A DNA stretch of 44,990 nucleotides from Pseudomonadota bacterium (GTDB lineage: Bacteria > Pseudomonadota > Gammaproteobacteria > Xanthomonadales > Xanthomonadaceae): assembly GCA_023388715.1 (NCBI GenBank), contig JAEWFT010000030.1, forward strand, positions 1 to 44,990, written 5' to 3'. The notes beneath the pieces were generated by a model that saw nothing but the letters and a program-made list of their open reading frames with translations, did not search any database and was not told the origin of the DNA. Every line of letters begins with the position of its first letter. Position 1 is the stretch's first letter. Of the stretch, positions 11,320 through 19,596 are shown in pieces. Both the position numbers and the translations under genes were made by a program.

Positions 11320-12723
11320 ATGATGAAGTCGCAATCGCTCGCGTTCGATGCAGACCTGTTGCGTCGCTACGACCGACCCGGCCCGCGCTACACCTCCTAC
11401 CCGACCGCGCCGCAGTTCCACGCGGAATTCGGCGAGCAGGCGCTGCGCGATGCGATCCGCGCCAGCAACGAAGACCCGATCCCGCGCCGGCTCTCGCTGT
11501 ACGTGCACGTGCCGTTCTGCTTCAGCCCCTGCTTCTACTGCGGCTGCAACCGCATCATCACCCGCGACGTCCAGCGCGGCGCGACCTATCTCGAGCGCCT
11601 GAAGCGCGAGATCGACATGGTCGCCCCGCTGTTCGAGGCCGACCGCGAGGTGATCCAGCTGCACCTCGGCGGCGGCACCCCGAATTTCCTGGAGCCTGCG
11701 CAGCTGCGCTCGCTGGTGGACCACCTGGCCTCGCGCTTCCACTTCGCCGAGGCCAGCGACCGCGACATCTCGATCGAGCTCGACCCGCGCTTCTGCAAGC
11801 CGCAGGACATGGCCGAGCTGGCCGCCGCCGGCTTCAACCGCGCCAGCCTTGGCGTGCAGGACTTCGACCCGAAGGTGCAGGAGGCGGTCAACCGCATCCA
11901 GTCGGTCGAGGAAACCCGCGCGATCGTGGACGCCTGCCGCGCGGCCGGCATGCGCTCGGTCAACATCGACCTGATCTACGGCCTGCCCAGCCAGAGCCTG
12001 GAAGGCTTCGGGCGCACCCTCGACGTGGTGCTGGACATCCGTCCCGACCGGCTGGCGGTCTACAGCTACGCGCACATGCCGCACCTGTTCAAGCCGCAGA
12101 AGCAGATCGACGAGCGCCTGCTGCTCAGTGGCGAGGAAAAGCTGGCGCTGCTTCGGCTGGCCGCCGAGAAGCTGACCGCGGCGGGCTATGTCTACATCGG
12201 CATGGACCACTTCGCGCTGCCGGACGACGAGCTGGCGATCGCGCAGTCACGCGGCGGCCTGCACCGCAACTTCATGGGCTACACAACCCACGCCGACAGC
12301 GACCTGGTCGGGCTCGGCGTCTCCGCCATCAGCCACATCGGCAATACCTTCAGCCAGAACCCGCGCGACCTGCCGTCGTGGGAGATCGCGCTGGACGAGG
12401 GCCGGCTGCCGGTGTTCCGCGGCATGCACCTGACCGAGGACGACGAGCTGCGCGCGGACCTGATCCAGTCGCTGATGTGCCAGGGGCGGATCCCGGTGAC
12501 CGCGCTGGAACGGCGTTACGGCATCGATTTCGCGGGCTATTTCGCGGACGCGCTGGACGCGCTGGCGCCGCTGGAGCAGGACGGGCTGGTCCGCGTCGGC
12601 GAGGACAGCATCGACGCGACCGCGCGCGGGCGCCTGTTGTTGCGTAACATTGCCATGTGCTTCGACGCCTATCTTGCCCCCGCCCCCGCCGATGCCAGGC
12701 CGCGCTTCTCCCGCGCGATCTGA
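11320..12723 (+). CDS. hemN: Oxygen-independent coproporphyrinogen III oxidase
   Basis: This 467-residue radical SAM enzyme decarboxylates coproporphyrinogen III to protoporphyrinogen IX without oxygen, as needed for heme in anaerobic growth. The [4Fe-4S]/SAM motif is HVPFCFSPCFYCGC (C67, C71, C74, plus C76), followed by LGGGTPNFL. Length is close to E. coli HemN (457). ATG 11320 (or the adjacent ATG 11323) is chosen because the upstream ATG at 11278 lies inside the FNR box. No Shine-Dalgarno is visible, which fits a leaderless message. The gene is followed closely by an Fnr-type regulator gene. Confidence 0.96.
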   Translation: MMKSQSLAFDADLLRRYDRPGPRYTSYPTAPQFHAEFGEQALRDAIRASNEDPIPRRLSLYVHVPFCFSPCFYCGCNRIITRDVQRGATYLERLKREIDMVAPLFEADREVIQLHLGGGTPNFLEPAQLRSLVDHLASRFHFAEASDRDISIELDPRFCKPQDMAELAAAGFNRASLGVQDFDPKVQEAVNRIQSVEETRAIVDACRAAGMRSVNIDLIYGLPSQSLEGFGRTLDVVLDIRPDRLAVYSYAHMPHLFKPQKQIDERLLLSGEEKLALLRLAAEKLTAAGYVYIGMDHFALPDDELAIAQSRGGLHRNFMGYTTHADSDLVGLGVSAISHIGNTFSQNPRDLPSWEIALDEGRLPVFRGMHLTEDDELRADLIQSLMCQGRIPVTALERRYGIDFAGYFADALDALAPLEQDGLVRVGEDSIDATARGRLLLRNIAMCFDAYLAPAPADARPRFSRAI

Positions 12724-12742
12724 CCCACCCGAGTCCCAGGCC

Positions 12743-13498
12743 GTGAACGGCGTCCCGTTTCCGCGGATGAACCCGCGGACCCTGGCCGACGACGGCTCGA
12801 CCGCGGAGTTCTGCTCGACTTGCGCGTTCTCGCACGCGTGCCTGTCGCATGGCATGGACAAGTCCGCGCTGCAGGACCTGCACGTGCTGGTGGAGCACGT
12901 CGGCCCGTTCCGCCCCGGCGACGTCCTGTTCCGCGAGGGCGAGTCGTTCGAAGCGATCGCCGCGGTCCGCGCCGGCAGCGTCAAGACCCGGGTGATCGAC
13001 CGCGAGGGGAACGAGCACGTGCTCGGCTTCCATTTCCCGGGGGAGGTGATCGGCCTCAACGCCATCGACGGCTACCGCTATCCGTGTGATGCGGTCGCGC
13101 TCGACACGGTGATGCTGTGCAGGTTCTCGTTCCCGAAGATCTCGATCCTCGCCACCCGCGTGCCAGGGCTGCAGCGCGAGCTGTTCCGCCTGCTCAGCCG
13201 CGACATCGGCCGCGCCGCGCTGCTTGCCGGCGACTGGGCCGCGGACCAGCGCGTGGCCGCGTTCCTGGTCGGGATGTCGCGGCGGCTGTCGGCGCGCGGC
13301 TTCTCCGCCACCCGCTTCCAGCTGACCATGGCCCGCACCGACATCGCCAACTACCTGCGGCTGGCGCCGGAAACCGTGAGCCGCGTGCTGCGGCGGATGC
13401 AGGACGATGGCCTGCTCACGGTCGATCGCCGCGAAGTGGAGCTGCTGGACCCCGCGCGGGTCAACGCGCTGGCCGCCAACGTGCTGCGCGACGGCTAG
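12743..13498 (+). CDS. fnr: Fnr/Anr-type oxygen-sensing transcription regulator (first copy)
   Basis: This Crp/Fnr-family activator of about 251 residues has the four cysteines that bind the O2-labile [4Fe-4S] cluster in FNR: C24, C27, C33 (Cx2Cx5C) and C126. The spacing from first to fourth is identical to E. coli FNR (103 positions). The recognition helix contains ETVSR, as in FNR, which reads TTGAT half-sites. I place the start at GTG 12743, which retains VPFPRMNPRTL; ATG 12767 is a good alternative, and ATG 12692 would overlap hemN. It lies 19 bp after hemN. It is a likely regulator of the FNR boxes in this window. Confidence 0.9.
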   Translation: MNGVPFPRMNPRTLADDGSTAEFCSTCAFSHACLSHGMDKSALQDLHVLVEHVGPFRPGDVLFREGESFEAIAAVRAGSVKTRVIDREGNEHVLGFHFPGEVIGLNAIDGYRYPCDAVALDTVMLCRFSFPKISILATRVPGLQRELFRLLSRDIGRAALLAGDWAADQRVAAFLVGMSRRLSARGFSATRFQLTMARTDIANYLRLAPETVSRVLRRMQDDGLLTVDRREVELLDPARVNALAANVLRDG

Positions 13499-13511
13499 CG
13501 GCGCGGCCGGG

Positions 13512-13525
13512 TTGACATGGATCAT
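13512..13525 (+). promoter_or_regulatory. FNR/Dnr-type box upstream of the NO reductase
   Basis: TTGACATGGATCAT matches TTGAT-N4-ATCAA at 8 of 10 positions. The centre at 13518.5 predicts a transcript start near 13560, with a poor -10 (CAACAT). GGAG at 13569-13572 then serves the ATG at 13580. Confidence 0.72.
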
Positions 13526-13579
13526 GGCGGTGGCGTTCGATCCCCACCAACATGAACCATCCACTACCGGAGATGCGCG

Positions 13580-15880
13580 ATGTCCGTGACGAAACGACTC
13601 TGGCTGGGGCTCAGCGCACTGCTGATCGCCAGCTTTGCAGTCATGTTCTGGCTGGGCGGTGACCTTTACCGCACCAAGCCACCCATTCCCGAGCGGGTTG
13701 TCAGCGAGTCGGGCCAGGTCATCTACACCAAGCAGGACATCCAGAAGGGCCAGGTCGTCTGGCAGAGCATGGGTGGCATGCAGCTGGGCTCGATCTGGGG
13801 CCACGGCGCGCTGATCGCGCCCGACTGGTCCGCCGACTGGCTCAACCGCGAGGCCAAGGCGCTGCTGGAGCTGACCGCGCGCGGCAGCAACGGCGAGGCG
13901 TACGACAGCCTCGACGACGCCGAGAAGGCGCGGTTGCAGGCGCTGGTGAAGCCGCAGATGCGCACCAACACCTACGACCCGGCGACCGGCGAGATCCGCG
14001 TCAGCGACGCGCGCGCGCAGGCCATGGCGCAGGTGGCGGCGCATTACGACAGCGTGTTCTCCAACGACCCGGCGACCGCGGACCTGCGCGAAACCTACGC
14101 GATGAAGAACAACACGGTGCCGGATGCCGAGCACCGCCGCGTGATGAACGCGTTCTTCTTCTGGACCGCGTGGGCGGCTGGCACCCAGCGTCCGGACGAC
14201 ACCAAGACCTACACCAACAACTGGCCGTACGAGCCGCTGGTGGGCAACGCGCCCGCACCCAGCACGTTCATGTGGTCGATGTTCTCGATCCTGTTCATGA
14301 TCGCCGGCATCGCCCTGATGGTCTGGCACTACGCCGCCTACCACGGCAAGGAACCGCTGCCGCAGCCGCCGGCGAAGGATCCGCTGCTCGGCCTGGTGGT
14401 CACGCCATCGATGAGGGCTACCGCCAAGTACTTCTGGGTGGTGATCGCGCTGTTCCTGGTGCAGATCGCGCTGGGCGCGATCACCGCGCACTACCAGGTG
14501 GAAGGCCAGGAAGCCTATGGCTTCGCGCTGGCGGAGATCCTGCCGTATTCGCTCACGCGCAGCTGGCATACCCAGCTGGCGGTGCTGTGGATCGCCACCG
14601 CGTGGCTGGGCACCGGCCTGTACATCGGCCCGGCCATCTCCGGCCATGAACCCAAGTACCAGCGCCTCGGCGTCAACTTCCTATGGGTCTGCCTGATCGT
14701 GATCGTGGTCGGCGCGTTCGCCGGCCAGTGGTTCGCGGTGATGCAGAAGATGGGCCTGGCCAACAACTTCTGGTTCGGCCACCAGGGCTGGGAATACGTG
14801 GACATCGGCCGCTTCTGGCAGGTGTTCCTGTTCATCGGGCTGATCCTGTGGCTGGTGCTGGTCGGCCGCGCCCTGTGGCCCGCGCTGCGCCGCAAGGACG
14901 AGATGTCCTCGATCGTCGGCCTGCTGTTCCTGTCGACCGTGGCGATCGGCCTGTTCTATGGCGCCGGCCTGATGTGGGGCGAGGACAGCCACATCTCGGT
15001 GGTCGAGTACTGGCGCTGGTGGGTGGTCCACCTGTGGGTGGAGGGCTTCTTCGAGGTGTTCGCGGTGGCGGTGATCAGCTTCCTGTTCGTGAAGCTCGGC
15101 CTGGTCCGCGGCAAGACCGCCACCATCAACGTCCTGTTCGCCACCATCGTCTACCTGAGCGGCGGCGTGCTGGGCATGTTCCACCACCTGTACTTCGCCG
15201 GCACGACGACCGCGGCGGTGGCCTTCGGCGCCAGCTTCTCGGCGCTGGAAGTGGTGCCGCTGGCGATCATCGGCCTTGAGGCGTATGAAACCTGGTCGCA
15301 CAGCCAGGCCACCCCGTGGATGGCGCGCTACCGCTGGCCGATCATGTTCTTCCTGGCGGTGAGCTTCTGGAACCTGGTGGGCGCCGGCCTGTTCGGCTTC
15401 CTCATCAACACGCCGATCGCGCTGTACTACATGCAGGGCCTGAACCTGACCCCGCTGCACGGCCATACCGCGCTGTTCGGCGTGTACGGGATGCTGGGGA
15501 TCGGGCTGATGCTGTTCTGCCTGCGCGGGCTCAAGCCCAACGCCCTGTGGCACCCCGGCCTGCTGAAGGCGTCGTTCTGGACCCTGAACCTGGGCCTGGC
15601 GCTGATGGCGCTGCTGACCCTGCTGCCGATGGGCGTGCTGCAGCTCAACGCCGCGCTGGAGCACGGCTATGCCTACGCCCGCTCGGCGGAGTTCATGGGC
15701 AAGCCGATCTTCGACGTGCTGGTCTGGATGCGCATGCCGGGCGACCTGCTGTTCGCCTCCGGTGCCGCGCTGCTGGCCTGGTTCGTGGCGCGCCACTGGA
15801 TCATGCCGACGATGGAACCCGTGCTGGATGGCACCACCCGCCAGGACGTGCGCGAGGCGGTGGAGCAGGAAGTCATCTGA
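13580..15880 (+). CDS. norB: Quinol-dependent nitric oxide reductase (qNor)
   Basis: This 766-residue inner-membrane enzyme reduces two NO to N2O with quinol electrons. It is a single-subunit qNor. An N-terminal helix and a large periplasmic domain (about residues 30-220, with WGHGALIAPDWSADWL and MKNNTVPDAEHRRV) precede the heme-copper-type core. Core ligands are visible: H484 in VVHLWVEGFFEVF, H535/H536 in MFHHLYF, and H627/H629 in PLHGHTALFG. The non-heme-iron-associated Glu is in the ASFSALEVV region. No norC, norQ or norD is adjacent, as expected for qNor. GGAG is well spaced before the ATG. It is under an FNR-type box. Confidence 0.96.
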   Translation: MSVTKRLWLGLSALLIASFAVMFWLGGDLYRTKPPIPERVVSESGQVIYTKQDIQKGQVVWQSMGGMQLGSIWGHGALIAPDWSADWLNREAKALLELTARGSNGEAYDSLDDAEKARLQALVKPQMRTNTYDPATGEIRVSDARAQAMAQVAAHYDSVFSNDPATADLRETYAMKNNTVPDAEHRRVMNAFFFWTAWAAGTQRPDDTKTYTNNWPYEPLVGNAPAPSTFMWSMFSILFMIAGIALMVWHYAAYHGKEPLPQPPAKDPLLGLVVTPSMRATAKYFWVVIALFLVQIALGAITAHYQVEGQEAYGFALAEILPYSLTRSWHTQLAVLWIATAWLGTGLYIGPAISGHEPKYQRLGVNFLWVCLIVIVVGAFAGQWFAVMQKMGLANNFWFGHQGWEYVDIGRFWQVFLFIGLILWLVLVGRALWPALRRKDEMSSIVGLLFLSTVAIGLFYGAGLMWGEDSHISVVEYWRWWVVHLWVEGFFEVFAVAVISFLFVKLGLVRGKTATINVLFATIVYLSGGVLGMFHHLYFAGTTTAAVAFGASFSALEVVPLAIIGLEAYETWSHSQATPWMARYRWPIMFFLAVSFWNLVGAGLFGFLINTPIALYYMQGLNLTPLHGHTALFGVYGMLGIGLMLFCLRGLKPNALWHPGLLKASFWTLNLGLALMALLTLLPMGVLQLNAALEHGYAYARSAEFMGKPIFDVLVWMRMPGDLLFASGAALLAWFVARHWIMPTMEPVLDGTTRQDVREAVEQEVI

Positions 15881-15908
15881 CCTTCCTTTCCACGCGGCAA
15901 CACGAGCA

Positions 15909-15934
15909 GGGGCGGCCTTCGGGTCGCCCCTTCT
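15909..15934 (+). terminator. Hairpin terminator after the NO reductase gene
   Basis: GGGGCGGCC (15909-15917) pairs with GGTCGCCCC (15922-15930) through a TTCG loop, with one G-T pair. A short TTCTCGTT tract follows. The T-tract is weak, so termination may be partial. Confidence 0.65.
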
Positions 15935-15965
15935 CGTTGCGACGCTCGCCCACGCGCGGATGCGA

Positions 15966-15979
15966 ATGACCTGCATCAA
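15966..15979 (+). promoter_or_regulatory. FNR/Dnr-type box upstream of nnrS
   Basis: ATGACCTGCATCAA has a perfect right half (ATCAA) and a degenerate left half. The centre at 15972.5 is 42.5 bp before the nnrS ATG at 16015. A -10-like GAAAAT (16002-16007) fits class II geometry with a start at 16014. Confidence 0.7.
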
Positions 15980-16014
15980 GGCGGCGGTTGCGGGCCTCGC
16001 CGAAAATGCGCCGC

Positions 16015-17253
16015 ATGGACACCACCCCCGCCTCCCCGCTGACGCCGTCGCTGCTGGCCGTCGCGCCCCATCGCCTGCTGTTCTTCGTTGGCGCCTTCAA
16101 CGTGCTGCTGGCCATGGCGTGGTGGACGCTGTGGCTGGTCGATGCGCGCTGGCAGGTGGTCGGGCTGCCTACCGACCTGCCCTGGGCCGGCTGGATCCAC
16201 GCCTTCGTGATGCAGTACCAGCTGCTGCCGCCCTTCATGTTCGGCTTCCTGATGACCACGTTCCCGCGCTGGATGGGTCTCCCCGAGCTGTCCCGCTGGC
16301 ATTACGTGCCGGTCGGCGCCGGCCTGTTCGGTGGGCAGGTCGCGGTCGTGGGGGGCATGCTCGCCGGGCAGCCGGCGATGGTGCACATGGGGGTGCTGAT
16401 GTCGCTGGTGGGCTGGGGCTATGGCACCGTGCAGCTGGGGCGGCTGCTGCTGGCCGAGCGCGCAAGCGGGCGCGGCCCGACCTGGCATGCGTGGTCCTGC
16501 TTCGCGGCGCTGGCGCTGGGCCTGCTCGGCCTGCTGGCGATGGCGGCGTGGATGCACGCCGGCAACCCGTGGCTGGTGTTCGCCTCGATCAAGATCGGCA
16601 CCTTCGGACTGCTGCTGCCGATCTACCTCACGGTCGCCCACCGGATGTTCCCGTTCTTCGCCAGCGTCGTGGTGAAGGGCTATGCGCCGTGGCGGCCGAT
16701 GGGCCTGCTTGCCGCGCTGTGGGCGCTGCTGCTGGCGCACCTCGTGATCGAGTCCTTCCATGCCTACAGCCTGCTGTGGCCGGTCGATATCCTGCTGGCG
16801 CTGGGCAGCGCCTGGGTGCTGTGGAAGTGGTGGCCGCGCGATCGGGCGCCGGGTCTGCTGTGGGTCCTGTTCCTCGGCTTTGCGTGGATGCCGCTGGCAT
16901 TCGCGCTCTACGCGCTGCAGAGCATCGTCTACAGTGCGACCGGCGAGTTCGTGCTCGGCCGCGGGCCGGCACACGCGCTCTACATCGGCTTCTTCGGCAG
17001 CCTGCTGGTGGCGATGGTGACGCGCGTGACCCAGGGCCATTCCGGGCGCCCGCTGGCCATGCCGCCGGTGGGATGGTTCGCGTTCGCGCTGCTGCAGCTG
17101 GTGGCGGCTTCGCGCCTGTGGGCGGAAGTCGCGGCCGATGCCTATGCCTGGCAGTCCATCGCCGCCATTGGCTGGCTGCTGGCGTTCCTACCGTGGGTGA
17201 TGCGATCGCTGCGCATCTACCTGTCCCCCCGGGCCGACGGCAAACCAGGCTGA
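16015..17253 (+). CDS. nnrS: NnrS family membrane protein
   Basis: This 412-residue polytopic membrane protein has about twelve helices. NnrS proteins are heme/copper-containing membrane proteins found with NO-regulated genes and linked to relief of NO stress. Family hallmarks are the N-terminal PHRLLFFVGAFNVLLAMAWW, then WIHAFVMQYQLLPPFMFGFLMTTFPRWMG, and the later LTVAHRMFPFF and THGHS-like TQGHSGRPL with conserved His. ATG 16015 is chosen because upstream in-frame ATGs fall between the FNR-type box and the predicted transcript start. There is no clear Shine-Dalgarno. It heads a tightly packed four-gene operon. Confidence 0.93.
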   Translation: MDTTPASPLTPSLLAVAPHRLLFFVGAFNVLLAMAWWTLWLVDARWQVVGLPTDLPWAGWIHAFVMQYQLLPPFMFGFLMTTFPRWMGLPELSRWHYVPVGAGLFGGQVAVVGGMLAGQPAMVHMGVLMSLVGWGYGTVQLGRLLLAERASGRGPTWHAWSCFAALALGLLGLLAMAAWMHAGNPWLVFASIKIGTFGLLLPIYLTVAHRMFPFFASVVVKGYAPWRPMGLLAALWALLLAHLVIESFHAYSLLWPVDILLALGSAWVLWKWWPRDRAPGLLWVLFLGFAWMPLAFALYALQSIVYSATGEFVLGRGPAHALYIGFFGSLLVAMVTRVTQGHSGRPLAMPPVGWFAFALLQLVAASRLWAEVAADAYAWQSIAAIGWLLAFLPWVMRSLRIYLSPRADGKPG

Positions 17254-17263
17254 GCCTTCCCAG

Positions 17264-17662
17264 ATGATCGAGTTCTACCCGCAGATCAAGGCAGCACACA
17301 TCGGGATCGCGCTGCTCAGCGGCATCCTGTTCGCCCTGCGCGGCGCGTTCGTGATCAGCGGCGCCAAGTGGCCGCGGCATGCGGTGGTGCGCTGGACCAG
17401 CTACGTCATCGACACCACGCTGGTCACCGCGGCCGCGATGCTGCTGACCATCCTGCCGTCCGGCCTGTATGCCAACGGCTGGCTGGCGTTGAAGCTAGCG
17501 CTGATCGTCGCCTACATCGTGCTGGGGATCCTGGCCCTGCGGCCGAGCCGCGGCCCCGGCGCCCGGATCGCTCTGTACCTGGCGGCGCTGCTGGTCTACG
17601 CCCAGGTCTACGGCATCGCCCGCGCCCACCACCCGCTCGGCTGGCTCTGGCTGTGGGGATGA
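17264..17662 (+). CDS. SirB2 family small membrane protein
   Basis: This 132-residue protein has four predicted membrane helices and belongs to the SirB2 family (named after a Salmonella invasion regulator; molecular function unknown). Family features are FYPQIKAAHIGIALLSGILFALRG at the start and a C-terminal LVYAQVYGIARAHHPLGW with a conserved HH. SirB2 genes are often found near respiratory and denitrification genes. It starts 10 bp after nnrS, and its stop overlaps the decarboxylase ATG by four bases, so it belongs to that operon. Confidence 0.88.
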   Translation: MIEFYPQIKAAHIGIALLSGILFALRGAFVISGAKWPRHAVVRWTSYVIDTTLVTAAAMLLTILPSGLYANGWLALKLALIVAYIVLGILALRPSRGPGARIALYLAALLVYAQVYGIARAHHPLGWLWLWG

Positions 17663-19596
17663 CGCCCGAGCACACCGGCCGCGGCGCGCTGGACGCCTGC
17701 TTCCTCGGCCCCTATGGCGAGAACGACGGGCTGCTGGAAAAACTCGTCGTCGAGTTCCTGCGCGACCACGTCTACTGGCGCCGCAACTTCCACCCGGAGG
17801 ATCCGCCCGCGATCCCCACCGACGCCGCGTTCGACCCGGGCTACCGCGCCTTCGAGGCGCGCCTGCGCCGCGAGCTGCACGCACTCTCGGCGCAGCTGAA
17901 GAAGTCGGTGCCGTTCCACAGCCCGCGTTACATCGGCCACATGGCTTCCGACCTGCTGCTGCCGGGGCTGGCGGCGCAGATCCTCACCCTGCCCTACAAC
18001 CCCAACAACGTCAGCGAGGATGCGGCGCCGGTCACCGTGGATCTTGAAGTCGAGGTCGGGCTGCAGCTGGCGCGGATGGTCGGCTATCCGCACGATCCCG
18101 ACGTCGAGGCCTGCGCCTTCGGCCACCTGACTTCCGGTGGCACCTTGGCCAACTACCAGGCGCTGCGGCTGGCACTGGCGCTCAAGGCCTTCCCGGTCGC
18201 GCTGCGCGCCGCGGGCGTGCCGGAGCTCGGGCTGCCGGACGACGACTGGAGCGCGTTCAACCTCGGTCCGGCGGCCGCCACCGACCTGGTGGCGCGCTGG
18301 AAGGACTGCCTGGGCGCGCTGCCACCGCGCGAGCACCGCGCGTGGAAGGCCAAGGTCGAGGCCGAGCGCATCGAGCGCCGAGGCCTGGTCGACTTCTTCG
18401 CCGCGCACCCCGGACTGAAGCCGCCGCAGGTGCTGGCGCCGATCACCGCGCACTACTCCTGGTCGAAGGGGATGAAGTTGCTGGGCCTGGGCCGCGACCA
18501 GCTGCGGCTGCTGCCGGAGCGCGAGATGCGCATCGACCTCGACGCGCTCGCGCGGGCGATTACCGCATGCGAGCGCGAGCGCCAGCCGGTGCTGCTGGCG
18601 GTGGGCGTGCTGGGCACCACCGAATACGGCACCGTGGATCCGATCGATGGCTTGGTCGACGCGCGCGAGGCCGCGCAGGCGCGGGGCTTCGGTTTTGGCG
18701 TGCACGTGGACGCCGCGTGGGGCGGCTACCTGGCTACCCTGTTCCGCAACGCCGATGGCAGCCTGCGCCCGCGCGATGAGGTCGCGTCCGGCTTCGCGCG
18801 TTTCCCGCGCCCGGGCGTGCATGCCGCGGTGGCGGCATTGGCGCGCACCGACTCAATCACCATCGACCCGCACAAGCTCGGCTACCTGCCCTACGGCGCG
18901 GGCGCCTTCCTGTGCCGCGACCACCGCGCGATGGCGCTGCTCGCAGAATCGGCCGACTACGTCTTCCACGATCACGCGCCGCGTGGCTACCGCGCGCGTT
19001 ACCGCAACCTCGGCCAGTTCATCCCGGAAGGGTCCAAGCCCGGCGCGAACGCGGCCGCGGTGTACGTCACCCACAAGGTGCTGCCGCTGGACCACGCCAA
19101 TTTCGGGATGCTGCCAGCGCAGACCGTGCAGTCGGCCGAGGCGTTCCATGACGCGGCGCTGGCCTTTGCGAGCCGCGTGCGCGAGCGACTGCACGTCACC
19201 GTGCCGTTCCCGCCGGACAGCAACCTGGTCTGCGTCGCCCTCAATCCCGTCGGCAACCGCGATCTCGCGGCGGCTAACGCCTTCGTGCGCCGGGTGCATG
19301 ATGAGTTGCGCGTCGATCCGTCCACCCCGCTGCAGGACCGCAGTTTCTTCGGCTCGGTCACCATGCTGCGGCCGCAGGCGCTGGGCGAGGCGGCGATGGG
19401 CCGCATCCTCGAAGCGCTCGGCCTGCAACGCGGCCCCGACGACGGGGATGGCGAGGACCATCTGGTGATCCTGCGCCACACGCTGATGAACCCGTGGCTG
19501 ATCGACCGCAGCAACGGCATCAGCTACATCGACCTGTACTTCCGCCATCTGGAAAAGCGCATCGAGGTGTTGCTCCGCGATAATCGCGGGCCATGA
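17659..19596 (+). CDS. PLP-dependent decarboxylase, bacterial tyrosine-decarboxylase-like
   Basis: This 645-residue group II PLP decarboxylase resembles Enterococcus/Lactobacillus tyrosine decarboxylases over nearly its full length. Shared blocks are GHMASDLLLPGL, NVSEDAAPVT, GHLTSGGTLANYQALR, HVDAAWGGY (Asp351 contacts the PLP ring), SITIDPHKLGYLPYGAG (Lys406 forms the Schiff base) and PEGSKPGANAAAVY. It would release CO2 from an amino acid to give an amine. The substrate cannot be read from sequence, and aromatic, acidic or sulfur-containing acids are all possible. Its start overlaps the sirB2 stop and its stop overlaps the next ATG (both ATGA). Placement in a denitrification operon is unusual. 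Confidence 0.9.
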   Translation: MTPEHTGRGALDACFLGPYGENDGLLEKLVVEFLRDHVYWRRNFHPEDPPAIPTDAAFDPGYRAFEARLRRELHALSAQLKKSVPFHSPRYIGHMASDLLLPGLAAQILTLPYNPNNVSEDAAPVTVDLEVEVGLQLARMVGYPHDPDVEACAFGHLTSGGTLANYQALRLALALKAFPVALRAAGVPELGLPDDDWSAFNLGPAAATDLVARWKDCLGALPPREHRAWKAKVEAERIERRGLVDFFAAHPGLKPPQVLAPITAHYSWSKGMKLLGLGRDQLRLLPEREMRIDLDALARAITACERERQPVLLAVGVLGTTEYGTVDPIDGLVDAREAAQARGFGFGVHVDAAWGGYLATLFRNADGSLRPRDEVASGFARFPRPGVHAAVAALARTDSITIDPHKLGYLPYGAGAFLCRDHRAMALLAESADYVFHDHAPRGYRARYRNLGQFIPEGSKPGANAAAVYVTHKVLPLDHANFGMLPAQTVQSAEAFHDAALAFASRVRERLHVTVPFPPDSNLVCVALNPVGNRDLAAANAFVRRVHDELRVDPSTPLQDRSFFGSVTMLRPQALGEAAMGRILEALGLQRGPDDGDGEDHLVILRHTLMNPWLIDRSNGISYIDLYFRHLEKRIEVLLRDNRGP

